NCBI RefSeq assembly: GCF_036226885.1
Contig: NZ_CP109027.1
Coordinates: 4,340,001 to 4,404,000, forward strand
Origin: Streptomyces sp. NBC_00663
Lineage (GTDB): Bacteria; Actinomycetota; Actinomycetes; Streptomycetales; Streptomycetaceae
Direction of reading: 5' to 3'
DNA length: 64,000 nt
Positions 1-8,424 of this stretch are shown one piece after another. The notes below the pieces were generated by a model. That model saw only the letters and a program-made list of their open reading frames with translations. It had not been told where the DNA came from and did not search any database. The position numbers and the translations under genes were made by a program. Each line of letters starts with the position of its first letter. Position 1 is the first letter of the stretch.

Positions 1-116
1 GAGCAGGCGGAGACGAGCAGCGCGGCGAGGGCGAGCACGGCACCGCCGGTACGGGAACGCCGGCTGCGGGGCGGGGCGATCGGGGCTGCGGAGCGAGGAC
101 TGCGCCTGAGGTACAT
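1..116 (-). CDS. Secreted lipoprotein, N-terminal fragment (cut by window edge)
   Basis: Only the first 38 or so codons are present. Reading from the ATG at 116 gives MYLRRSPRSA, a further Arg-rich stretch, then a hydrophobic run GAVLALAALLVSAC. The n-region, h-region and LVSAC lipobox are those of a type II signal peptide, so the product should be an exported, lipid-anchored protein. The rest of the gene lies to the left of the window. In Streptomyces a secreted alpha/beta-hydrolase-type aminopeptidase usually follows holB, and that is the likely identity, but nothing in this fragment proves it. Confidence 0.7.
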   Translation of the reverse strand, partial: MYLRRSPRSAAPIAPPRSRRSRTGGAVLALAALLVSAC

Positions 117-267
117 CAAGCGAGCGTAACTCTGAGCAGTCGCGCGAATGCTCAGCGTGCACAATCCGGCTCGTACGAGTTACCTGGTCAACCTCCAGTT
201 GATCGCGGGGAAGGGGGAAGCGGGGAGGGGGGCAGGGGGACAGGGGACGGGCCCGTGCCGCCGTCGG

Positions 268-1473
268 TCAGCCCGCTCGCAGCGCCATCGTCATCGCCTC
301 CACCGCGAGCAGCGGCGCCACGTTGCGGTCGAGGGCGTCGCGGCAGGCGCCGATCGCCTCGATGCGGCGGAGCGTGGCCTCCGGGGAGCTGCCGCGGGCG
401 AGCCGCTCCAGGGCGTCCTCCGCGTCCGCGTTGGCGATGGCGACCCGGGAGCCGAGCTGGAGGGCGAGGACGTCGCGGTAGAAGCCGGTGAGGTCGGTCA
501 GCGCGACGTCCAGGCTGTCGCGCTGCGTCCGGGTTCTACGCCGCCTCTGCTTGTCCTCCAGGTCCTTCATCACGCCCGCCGTGCCCCGCGGCAGCCGCCC
601 GCCCTGGACCGCGCCCAGTGCCGTCTTCAGCTCCTCGGTCTCCTTGCCGTCCATCTCCTCGGCGAGCAGCTTGGCATCCTCGGCGGCGGCGTCGACGAGT
701 TCCTGGGCGGCCTTGAGGCAGCCGCCGACGTCGTCCACGCGCAGGGGGAGCTTCAGGACGGCGGCCCTGCGCTCCCGCGCGGCCGGGTCGGTGGCGAGTC
801 GGCGGGCCCGGTCGACATGCCCCTGCGTGGCCCGGGCGACGGCCGCCGCCACGTCGGGCTCGATGCCTTCACGTCGTACGAGAAGGTCGGCGACGGCGGC
901 CACGGAGGGCGTCCGCAGGTTGAGGTGCCGGCAGCGGGAGCGGATGGTGGGCAGGACGTCCTCGATGGAGGGGGCGCAGAGGAGCCAGACGGTACGGGGG
1001 GCGGGCTCCTCGACCGCCTTCAGCACGGCGTTGGCCGACTTCTCGTTCAGCCGCTCGGCGTCCTCGACGAGGATCACCTGCCAGCGTCCGATGGCCGGTG
1101 ACGTGAAGGACTTCCGGACGGTGTCCCGCATGTCGTCGGCGAGGATCTGCGCGCCCACGGCGGCGACGGTGGTGACGTCGGCATGCGTGCCGACGAGGGC
1201 CGTATGACACCCGTCGCAGAACCCGCACCCGGGGACCCCGCCGAGCGCCCGGTCCGGGCTCACACACTGCAACGCCGCCGCGAAGGCCCGCGCGGTCTGC
1301 GTCCGCCCGGCCCCCGGCGGGCCGGTGAACAGCCACGCGTGCGTCATCTTCGACGCGGTGGGCGGCGGTGCGTCGGAAGCGGCGGCGGTGACAAACGCGT
1401 CGGCGTCCCGAGCGGCAGCGGTCAGCTGCTCACTCACCTTCTCCTGGCCGACGAGGTCGTCCCAGACGGTCAT
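268..1473 (-). CDS. holB: DNA polymerase III subunit delta prime
   Basis: Clamp-loader subunit (401 aa) of the replicative polymerase. It works with DnaX and delta to place the sliding clamp. The AAA+ fold starts with the WDDLVGQ element at residues 4-10. The P-loop at 51-58 is GPPGAGRT, with Arg in place of the Walker A Lys, as expected for a delta prime subunit that does not hydrolyse ATP. A zinc module has Cys at about 70, 83, 86 and 89. The sensor/SRC-type element is TIRSRCRH at about 177-184. The C-terminal domain packs into the clamp-loader collar. It lies 133 bp downstream of the thymidylate kinase gene on the same strand, the usual tmk-holB order in actinobacteria. Confidence 0.95.
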   Translation of the reverse strand: MTVWDDLVGQEKVSEQLTAAARDADAFVTAAASDAPPPTASKMTHAWLFTGPPGAGRTQTARAFAAALQCVSPDRALGGVPGCGFCDGCHTALVGTHADVTTVAAVGAQILADDMRDTVRKSFTSPAIGRWQVILVEDAERLNEKSANAVLKAVEEPAPRTVWLLCAPSIEDVLPTIRSRCRHLNLRTPSVAAVADLLVRREGIEPDVAAAVARATQGHVDRARRLATDPAARERRAAVLKLPLRVDDVGGCLKAAQELVDAAAEDAKLLAEEMDGKETEELKTALGAVQGGRLPRGTAGVMKDLEDKQRRRRTRTQRDSLDVALTDLTGFYRDVLALQLGSRVAIANADAEDALERLARGSSPEATLRRIEAIGACRDALDRNVAPLLAVEAMTMALRAG

Positions 1474-1605
1474 GGGTCACGCCGCCCTTTCGTCACGGTT
1501 GGGGGTACGAGCCGGAGGTACGGGCCGGCTGGAGGTTCGGGCCGACGGTACGGCCTCCATTGTGCGGGGCGGCACTGACAACGCCGCCCCGCGACCGTCG
1601 CGGGG

Positions 1606-4600
1606 TCAGCCCCGACGCCCCCGACCACGCCGCCCTCGCCCGTCACCGAACTCGTCGCCGTCCCGGTCCCGCGGGCCCAGCAACTCGTCCGCCAGCGACG
1701 GCAGATCGTCCAGCGGGGTCTCCTCGGCCCAGTCCGACCGGGCCCGCTTCCGGGGCGCGCCGGTCTCGTCGACCTGAGGCATCTCCCGTGTACGGTCCTC
1801 GGCCCCGTCGGGCCGCGCCTGCTCCTCCCGGAAGAACCCCGGCGGCACCCGGTCGGCCGGGGTCTCCCCCGGCACCGGCGGCAACACGGCCGTCTCGTCA
1901 GCGGCCCCCGGCACGACAGGCGGCAGCACCGCGGTCTCGTCCGCCGCGCCTGGCACCACCTGCGGCAGCACCGCGGTCTCGTCAGCCGCAGAAGCCGGAG
2001 GCTTGGGCAGCTCGGCGGTCACCTCGTTCTCAGAGACTCGCCCCTCAGACCCACGGCTCCCAGAGCCACGGCCGTCAGACCCCCGCCCCCCAGAACCACG
2101 GCCCTCAGCACCGCGCCCCCCAGAGCCACGCCCCTCACCGGCGTCCGCCCCGTCGGAGATCTTCCGCAGTACCGCCGTCTCCTCCACCGGCCCGCCCGAC
2201 GCGTTCGTCGGCGTCACCACCGGCGTGGGCACGGTCGCCGCCTCCGGCGCCACCGCGGGCGGCGTCGGCTTCTTCGGGCCCGCCTCAGCCGCGGCGGACG
2301 CCTGCTCGGCGAGCCGCCGCGCCTCCTCGGCCCGCAGCAACGCCTCCTCGGCCTTGCGCTGCTTCTCCACGCGCCGTGCCTCGGCCTCGGCGTGCAGCCG
2401 CGCCTCCTCCTCGGCCTGCTTGCGCCGGCGCTCCTCCTCGGCCTTGCGGCGGGCCTCCTCCTCGGCGCGGGCCTTCTCCTCGGCGAGCAGCCGCACCCGC
2501 TCCTCCTCGGCCCGCTTCCGCGCTTCCTCGGCCCGCAGCCGGGCCTCCTCTGCCTGCCGTTCGGCCTCGCGCCGCTGCGCCTCCTCCAGCTCGCGCCGCT
2601 TGCGCTCCTCCTCCTCGGCGCGCAGCCGCTCCAGCTGCTCCTGGCGCTCGCGCTCCAGACGCTCTTCCTCGGCCTTGCGCGCGGCCTCTTCCTCGGCCTT
2701 GCGGCGCGCTTCCTCCTCGGCCTTGCGCCGGGCCTCCTCCTGCTCCCGGATCTCCTGCTCGGAGAGCGGCAGCATCAGGTCGAGCCGGTGCCGTACGACG
2801 GTGGTGACGGCCTCGGGCTCCTGGCCCGCGTCCACCACCAGGTAGCGGCCGGGGTCGGCCGCGGCGAGCGTCAGGAACCCGGAGCGCACGCGTGCGTGGA
2901 ACTCCGCCGGCTCCGACTCCAGCCGGTCGGGCGCCTCGGTGAACCGCTCCCGGGCGATCTCCGGGGAGACGTCCAGGAGCACCGTCAGATGCGGAACCAG
3001 CCCGTCCGTGGCCCAGCGGTTGATGCGGGCGATCTCGGTCGGCGACAGGTCACGGCCCGCCCCCTGGTAGGCCACCGACGAGTCGATGTACCGGTCGGAG
3101 ATGACGACCGCACCGCGCTCCAGCGCGGGCCGGACGACCGTGTCGACGTGCTCCGCGCGGTCCGCCGCGTACAGCAGCGCCTCCGCGCGGTGCGAGAGTC
3201 CGGCCGACGACACGTCCAGCAGGATCGACCGCAGCCGCTTGCCGACCGGCGTCGCGCCCGGCTCGCGCGTGACCACGACCTCGTGCCCCTTGGCCCTTAT
3301 CCACTCGGCGAGCGCCTCGGCCTGGGTGGACTTGCCCGCGCCGTCGCCGCCCTCCAGGGCGATGAAGAAGCCGGTCGCCATCGGCGCCGTCACCGGGTCG
3401 TCGCCGCCGAGCAGCGCGTCCCGCAGATCGTGCCGCAGCGGCACACCGGAACGGTCGTCGACCTTGGCGAGCACCAGCGCGGCCACCGGCAGCAGCAGCG
3501 CGCCGACCAGCATCATCGTGAAGGCGGCCCCGCCGTGCGCGAACACGAACTTGCCGCTTTCCAGCCGGTGCGGCCCGATCAGCGCGGCCACCAGCGGGGC
3601 GATGACCGCGCCGAGCGCCACGAAGACCCGTACGACCGCGTGCAGATGCTCGGTCGTACGCGGGCGGCGGTAGTCCTCGGTCTCCTGGTCGAGCAGCGCG
3701 TGCCCGGTGTTGGCGGCCACGCCCGCGCCGGCTCCGGCCAGCGCGACGATCAGGACGACGGTGGTGACGTCCGGGACGAGGCCCGCGGCCAGCAGGGCGA
3801 TGCCGGTGAAGGCGATCGCCAGCGCGAGCAGACGGCGGCGCGAGAGCGAGACCAGCACCTTGTGCGCCGTACGGATACCGACGACCACCCCACCGGTCAG
3901 GGCCAGCACCAGCAGGCCGTACGTCACCGGCCCGCCGCCCAGGTCCTTGGCGTGCAGCACGGACACCGCGACGGCCGCGGAGACCGCGCCCGCGACGGCG
4001 GCGGAGGCGAGGACCAGCAGCGGCAGCACGCCGGTGCGGCCCTTGTCGACGCCGGTGCCCGTCTTGGGGCGGCGCAGGCCCTCCAGCGGCGAACGCGCGC
4101 GCGGGGTGCGCGTGTCGGGCAGCTCCAGGAAGGTCAGCACGGACAGCGACGCGGCGAACAGACCCGCCGCGACATACGAGGCGAGGGCGGCCTGGTGCTG
4201 GTCGAACCAGTCGATCCCGGCGCCCAGAAGGTTGTTGACGAGCGCGGCGGTGACGAGCGCGGCGGCGGCCAGCGGGATCGCCACGAAGCCCGTACGCAGC
4301 GACAGGCGGCGCAGCGCGTCCAGGTGGTCGGGCAGCGGCCGTACCGTCGCGCCCTCCGGCGGCGGCGCGGGGAGCAGGGCGGGCGCCGCGCTCTCACGGC
4401 ACACCGACCAGAAGCGCTCGGCGACTCCGGTGACGAAGGCCGTCACCAGGAGCATCGCCAGCGCGTTCTCCGGCGTCCAGTCGATCCACAGGGGCGCGAC
4501 GATCAGCAGCGCCGCGCGCACCCCGTCGGCGCCGACCATGGTCCAGCGGCGGTCGAGCGGCCCCTCCTGCGAGGTGAGGGACGTCAGCGGGCCGAGGAGG

Positions 4601-4896
4601 ACCGCGCCGAAGAGCAGCGTGGCCAGGATGCGCACCCCGAAGACGGTCGCCACTGCGAACGCCACTCCTCGGTAATCACCCCCGAAGGACCCCTCGACGA
4701 TCGCCGCCTGGAGGGCGAGGATCACGACCACCAGAAGGGCCAGGGCGTCACCGACTCCGCCCACCAACTGCGCGCTCCACAGCCGCTTCAGCTGTGGTTG
4801 GCGCAGCAGGGCGCGGACGGCACGCTCGCGGGAGTCCGCGGCAAGGGCGTCGTCGGGGGCCGGGTGGTGGGCCGTTGGCTGCTCGGCTCGCGTCAT
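1606..4896 (-). CDS. tmk: Thymidylate kinase fused to an MFS-like membrane domain
   Basis: Makes dTDP from dTMP for DNA synthesis. The 1096-residue protein has four parts. Residues about 35-490 form a polytopic membrane region resembling an MFS transporter. Residues about 508-712 form the dTMP kinase, with P-loop GGDGAGKST and the DR motif in ISDRYIDSS. Residues about 715-870 form a long Glu/Lys/Arg/Ala coiled coil (EEARRKAEEE type). The acidic, disordered tail carries RGSxGR hexapeptides and three ADETAVLP repeats. Streptomyces thymidylate kinases are known in this long form, whereas a typical Tmk is about 210 aa. The ATG has no clear ribosome site. TAGGCT ends 7 nt upstream of it, so a leaderless mRNA is possible. 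What the membrane half transports, if anything, is unknown. Confidence 0.9.
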   Translation of the reverse strand: MTRAEQPTAHHPAPDDALAADSRERAVRALLRQPQLKRLWSAQLVGGVGDALALLVVVILALQAAIVEGSFGGDYRGVAFAVATVFGVRILATLLFGAVLLGPLTSLTSQEGPLDRRWTMVGADGVRAALLIVAPLWIDWTPENALAMLLVTAFVTGVAERFWSVCRESAAPALLPAPPPEGATVRPLPDHLDALRRLSLRTGFVAIPLAAAALVTAALVNNLLGAGIDWFDQHQAALASYVAAGLFAASLSVLTFLELPDTRTPRARSPLEGLRRPKTGTGVDKGRTGVLPLLVLASAAVAGAVSAAVAVSVLHAKDLGGGPVTYGLLVLALTGGVVVGIRTAHKVLVSLSRRRLLALAIAFTGIALLAAGLVPDVTTVVLIVALAGAGAGVAANTGHALLDQETEDYRRPRTTEHLHAVVRVFVALGAVIAPLVAALIGPHRLESGKFVFAHGGAAFTMMLVGALLLPVAALVLAKVDDRSGVPLRHDLRDALLGGDDPVTAPMATGFFIALEGGDGAGKSTQAEALAEWIRAKGHEVVVTREPGATPVGKRLRSILLDVSSAGLSHRAEALLYAADRAEHVDTVVRPALERGAVVISDRYIDSSVAYQGAGRDLSPTEIARINRWATDGLVPHLTVLLDVSPEIARERFTEAPDRLESEPAEFHARVRSGFLTLAAADPGRYLVVDAGQEPEAVTTVVRHRLDLMLPLSEQEIREQEEARRKAEEEARRKAEEEAARKAEEERLERERQEQLERLRAEEEERKRRELEEAQRREAERQAEEARLRAEEARKRAEEERVRLLAEEKARAEEEARRKAEEERRRKQAEEEARLHAEAEARRVEKQRKAEEALLRAEEARRLAEQASAAAEAGPKKPTPPAVAPEAATVPTPVVTPTNASGGPVEETAVLRKISDGADAGEGRGSGGRGAEGRGSGGRGSDGRGSGSRGSEGRVSENEVTAELPKPPASAADETAVLPQVVPGAADETAVLPPVVPGAADETAVLPPVPGETPADRVPPGFFREEQARPDGAEDRTREMPQVDETGAPRKRARSDWAEETPLDDLPSLADELLGPRDRDGDEFGDGRGRRGRGRRG

Positions 4897-4951
4897 GCTT
4901 TCAGCCTATCGGGCAGCACCGACAGCCTGTGGCGCCCGTCCGAACGTGCGC

Positions 4952-4982
4952 ACGCCCCGACACCAAAGTGATGCCGGGGCGT
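4952..4982 (-). terminator. Hairpin downstream of topA
   Basis: An 8-bp stem (ACGCCCCG with CGGGGCGT) closes a loop that contains a smaller CAC/GTG pairing. It lies 39 bp past the topA stop and just before the tmk start, so it probably ends or attenuates topA transcription. No T-run follows it, which is usual for actinomycete terminators. Confidence 0.5.
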
Positions 4983-5020
4983 TCGTTTTGCGAAGCCTCA
5001 GTGGAGCGACGCGGCTTGTA

Positions 5021-7840
5021 TCAGTCCTCCGACGCCGTCTTCGAAGCCGTCGCCTTCTTCGCGGTGGTCTTCTTCGCGGCCGTCGTCGTCTTCTTCGCGG
5101 CGGTCTTCTTGGCGGCCGTCTTCTTGGCCGGGGCGGCCTTCTTCGCCGGGGCCTTCTTGGCGGGCGCCTTCTTCGCCGTCTTCTTGGCGGGGGCCTTGGC
5201 CCGCTTCTCGGCGAGGAGTTCGTAGCCGCGCTCGGGGGTGATGTCCTCGACGCTGTCGCCGGAGCGCAGGGTCGCGTTGGTCTCCCCGTCGGTGACGTAC
5301 GGCCCGAAGCGGCCGTCCTTGACCACGACCGGCTTCTCGCTGACCGGGTCGGTGCCCAGCTCCTTCAGCGGCGGCTTGGCGGCGGCCCGGCCACGCTGCT
5401 TGGGCTGGGCGTAGATTGCGAGCGCCTCTTCGAGGGTGATCGTGAAGAGCTGGTCCTCGGAGGTGAGCGACCGCGAGTCCGTGCCCTTCTTCAGGTACGG
5501 CCCGTAGCGCCCGTTCTGCGCGGTGATCTCCTGGCCCTCGGCGTCGGCGCCGACCACGCGCGGCAGCGACATCAGCTTGAGGGCGTCCTCCAGCGTCACC
5601 GTGTCCAGCGCCATCGACTTGAACAGCGAGGCCGTCCGCGGCTTCACGGCGTTCTTGCCGGTCTTCGGGGTGCCCTCGGGGAGCACCTCGGTGACGTAGG
5701 GGCCGTAGCGGCCGTCGCGGGCGATGATCTGGTTGCCGCTGACCGGGTCGGCGCCGAGCTCGAAGTCACCGCTCGGCTTGGCGAGCAGCTCCTCGGCGAG
5801 CTCGACCGACAGCTCGTCCGGAGCGAGGTCCTCCGGCACGTCCGCGCGCTGGTGGCCCTCGGAGTCCTTCTCGCCGCGCTCGATGTACGGGCCGTAGCGG
5901 CCGACCCGCAGCACGATGCCGTCGCCCACCGGGAACGACGAGACCTCGCGCGCGTCGATCGCGCCCAGGTCGGTCACCAGTTCCTTGAGGCCGCCGAGGT
6001 GGTCCCCGTCGCCGTTGCCGGCGACGGCCGCGCCGCCCTCCGTGCCCTCACCGAAGTAGAACCGCTTCAGCCACGGCACGGACTGGGCCTCGCCGCGCGC
6101 GATGCGGTCGAGGTCGTCCTCCATCTTGGCGGTGAAGTCGTAGTCGACGAGCCGCCCGAAGTGCTTCTCCAGGAGGTTGACCACGGCGAAGGACAGGAAG
6201 GACGGGACGAGTGCCGTGCCCTTCTTGAAGACATAGCCGCGGTCGAGGATCGTGCCGATGATCGACGCGTACGTCGACGGGCGGCCGATCTCGCGCTCTT
6301 CGAGCTCCTTGACCAGGCTGGCCTCGGTGTAGCGGGCCGGGGGCTTGGTGGCGTGCCCGTCGACCGTGATCTCCTCGGCGGAGAGCCGGTCGCCCTGGCT
6401 GACCTGGGGCAGCCGGCGCTCGCGGTCGTCCAGCTCGGCGTTGGGGTCGTCGGCGCCCTCGACGTAGGCCTTCAGGAAGCCGTGGAAGGTGATCGTCTTG
6501 CCGGAGGCGCTGAACTCGACGTCCCGGCCGTCGGCGGCGGTGCCACCGATCTTGACGGTGACGGAGTTGCCGGTCGCGTCCTTCATCTGGGAGGCGACGG
6601 TCCGCTTCCAGATCAGCTCGTACAGCTTGAACTGGTCGCCGGTCAGTCCGGTCTCGGCGGGCGTGCGGAAACGATCACCCGAGGGGCGGATCGCCTCGTG
6701 CGCCTCCTGCGCGTTCTTGACCTTCCCGGCGTACGTCCGGGGCGCGGACGGCAGGTAGTCGGCGCCGTAGAGCTGTGTGACCTGCGCGCGGGCCGCGGTG
6801 ACAGCGGTGTCGCTGAGCGTCGTGGAGTCCGTACGCATGTACGTGATGTAGCCGTTCTCGTACAGCTTCTGGGCGACCTGCATGGTCGCCTTCGCGCCGA
6901 AACCGAGCTTGCGGCTGGCCTCCTGCTGGAGGGTCGTCGTACGGAACGGGGCGTACGGCGAGCGGCGGTACGGCTTGGACTCGACGGACCGGACGGCGAA
7001 GTCCGTGTTCTCCAGCGCGGCGGCCAGGGCGCGGGCGTTGGCCTCGTCGAGGTGAAGGGTGTTGGCGCCCTTGATCTGGCCCAGGGAGTCGAAGTCACGG
7101 CCCTGCGCGACCCGCTTGCCGTCGACCGTCTGAAGGCGGGCGACCAGGGTCGACGGGTCGCTCGAGTCGCCCGCACGGCCGGTCCCGAAGGTGCCCGTCA
7201 GGTCCCAGTACTCGGCGGAACGGAAGGCGATGCGCTCGCGCTCCCGCTCGACGACCAGACGCGTGGCGACGGACTGGACACGGCCCGCCGACAGGCGCGG
7301 CATGACCTTCTTCCACAGGACCGGCGAGACCTCGTAGCCGTAGAGACGGTCGAGGATACGGCGGGTCTCCTGGGCGTCGACCATGCGCTGGTTGAGATCG
7401 CGCGGGTTGGCGACGGCGGCCCGGATCGCGTCCTTGGTGATCTCGTGGAACACCATGCGCTTGACCGGGACCTTGGGCTTGAGTACCTCCAGGAGGTGCC
7501 ACGCGATGGCCTCGCCCTCGCGGTCCTCATCGGTGGCGAGGAAGAGCTCGTCGGAGTCCTTCAGCAGCTCCTTGAGCTTCTTGACCTGGGCCTTCTTGTC
7601 GGCGTTGACGACATAGATGGGCTCGAAGTCATGCTCGACGTCCACGCCGAGGCGGCGGACCTCGCCGGTGTACTGCTCCGGCACCTCCGCGGCGCCGTTG
7701 GGGAGGTCGCGGATGTGCCCGACGCTCGCCTCGACGACGTAACCAGGGCCGAGGTAGCCCTTGATCGTCTTCGCCTTGGCTGGCGACTCGACAATGACGA
7801 GTCGGCGGCCGCCGTGTGCGGTCTCGCTGGTCGGGGACAA
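5021..7840 (-). CDS. topA: DNA topoisomerase I (type IA)
   Basis: Relaxes negative supercoils through a transient 5'-phosphotyrosine bond and is essential in Streptomyces. The TOPRIM domain opens at residue 13 (LVIVESPAKAKTIKGYLG) and carries the acidic cluster ATDEDREGE near residue 108. The catalytic tyrosine is Y334 in YITYMRTDS. The C-terminal half has several GxYGPY(I/V/L) repeats from about residue 620 on and no tetracysteine zinc ribbons. It ends in a roughly 50-residue Lys/Ala tail (AKKAPAKK type), which is known to raise processivity in S. coelicolor TopA. Length 939 aa. Translation appears to start at TTG, 8 nt after GGAGAGAAG. In Streptomyces topA transcription responds to supercoiling. 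Confidence 0.96.
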   Translation of the reverse strand: MSPTSETAHGGRRLVIVESPAKAKTIKGYLGPGYVVEASVGHIRDLPNGAAEVPEQYTGEVRRLGVDVEHDFEPIYVVNADKKAQVKKLKELLKDSDELFLATDEDREGEAIAWHLLEVLKPKVPVKRMVFHEITKDAIRAAVANPRDLNQRMVDAQETRRILDRLYGYEVSPVLWKKVMPRLSAGRVQSVATRLVVERERERIAFRSAEYWDLTGTFGTGRAGDSSDPSTLVARLQTVDGKRVAQGRDFDSLGQIKGANTLHLDEANARALAAALENTDFAVRSVESKPYRRSPYAPFRTTTLQQEASRKLGFGAKATMQVAQKLYENGYITYMRTDSTTLSDTAVTAARAQVTQLYGADYLPSAPRTYAGKVKNAQEAHEAIRPSGDRFRTPAETGLTGDQFKLYELIWKRTVASQMKDATGNSVTVKIGGTAADGRDVEFSASGKTITFHGFLKAYVEGADDPNAELDDRERRLPQVSQGDRLSAEEITVDGHATKPPARYTEASLVKELEEREIGRPSTYASIIGTILDRGYVFKKGTALVPSFLSFAVVNLLEKHFGRLVDYDFTAKMEDDLDRIARGEAQSVPWLKRFYFGEGTEGGAAVAGNGDGDHLGGLKELVTDLGAIDAREVSSFPVGDGIVLRVGRYGPYIERGEKDSEGHQRADVPEDLAPDELSVELAEELLAKPSGDFELGADPVSGNQIIARDGRYGPYVTEVLPEGTPKTGKNAVKPRTASLFKSMALDTVTLEDALKLMSLPRVVGADAEGQEITAQNGRYGPYLKKGTDSRSLTSEDQLFTITLEEALAIYAQPKQRGRAAAKPPLKELGTDPVSEKPVVVKDGRFGPYVTDGETNATLRSGDSVEDITPERGYELLAEKRAKAPAKKTAKKAPAKKAPAKKAAPAKKTAAKKTAAKKTTTAAKKTTAKKATASKTASED

Positions 7841-8083
7841 CTTCGCTCTTCTCTCCGGTCGACGCTGGGGCCTCCCCAGGCAGTCCCCGGGGTCGGGTCA
7901 TGGTGACGCTGCGGAGTGTGACGGTACATCCCGCCCCCGTGTCAAACGGGAAAAGCCCGCAACGGCCACTCGAACGGTAACCCGACTACCGCCATTCCTG
8001 CCGCCCGGAGTACCCACCGGCCATTTCTGGCCTTAGTGGAGGATGCCCTCCCAATTACCGGGACCTCGGCCTTTCCATGGTCG
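7841..8083. promoter_or_regulatory. topA: topA upstream region
   Basis: About 240 bp lie between the topA start and the next gene on the same strand. I see no convincing ORF. The stretch around 7960-8040 is less GC-rich than the genes around it and probably holds the topA promoter. I could not fix -10 and -35 boxes with confidence. Confidence 0.35.
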
Positions 8084-8281
8084 TCAGAGCCGGGTGAAGC
8101 ACCATGCGCCGACGACGAGCGCGATCACCGAGGCACAGCTCGCGATCGCCGCCGATGCGACCGGGCTCACACCGTGCGCCACGGGTTCCCCGTGTCGCAG
8201 GCGGACCGCGGTCCACGTCAGCAGCCCGGCTCCGAACAGCGCGAACACCGTCCCCGCGAAGATCGCCGGTCCGCTCTCCAT
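8084..8281 (-). CDS. Small two-helix membrane protein
   Basis: A 65-residue protein starting MESGPAIFAG. Two hydrophobic segments, about residues 5-24 and 43-62, are joined by a short basic loop (RLRHGEP). The ATG is chosen over upstream starts because AGGGGGA lies 4-9 nt before it. No known domain can be named. It lies between topA and a kinase gene on the same strand and ends in WCFTRL. Confidence 0.65.
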   Translation of the reverse strand: MESGPAIFAGTVFALFGAGLLTWTAVRLRHGEPVAHGVSPVASAAIASCASVIALVVGAWCFTRL

Positions 8282-8424
8282 GGCTCCCCCTGCCCCTTTT
8301 CTCCCGACCGCGCGTGCCCTCGGGCATGGAGGCTGACACGCGCGGGCGGCTACCAGGCGAACCCGAGGTGAACGCGGGACCGACGCCGCTGTGGACTCCT
8401 CGGGCGCCCTCACCCGGGCCCGGC

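Noticed and set aside
2392..4971. 2.6-kb plus-strand frame opposite tmk
   Set aside because: Shadow of the thymidylate kinase gene; the low-complexity protein has no motifs.
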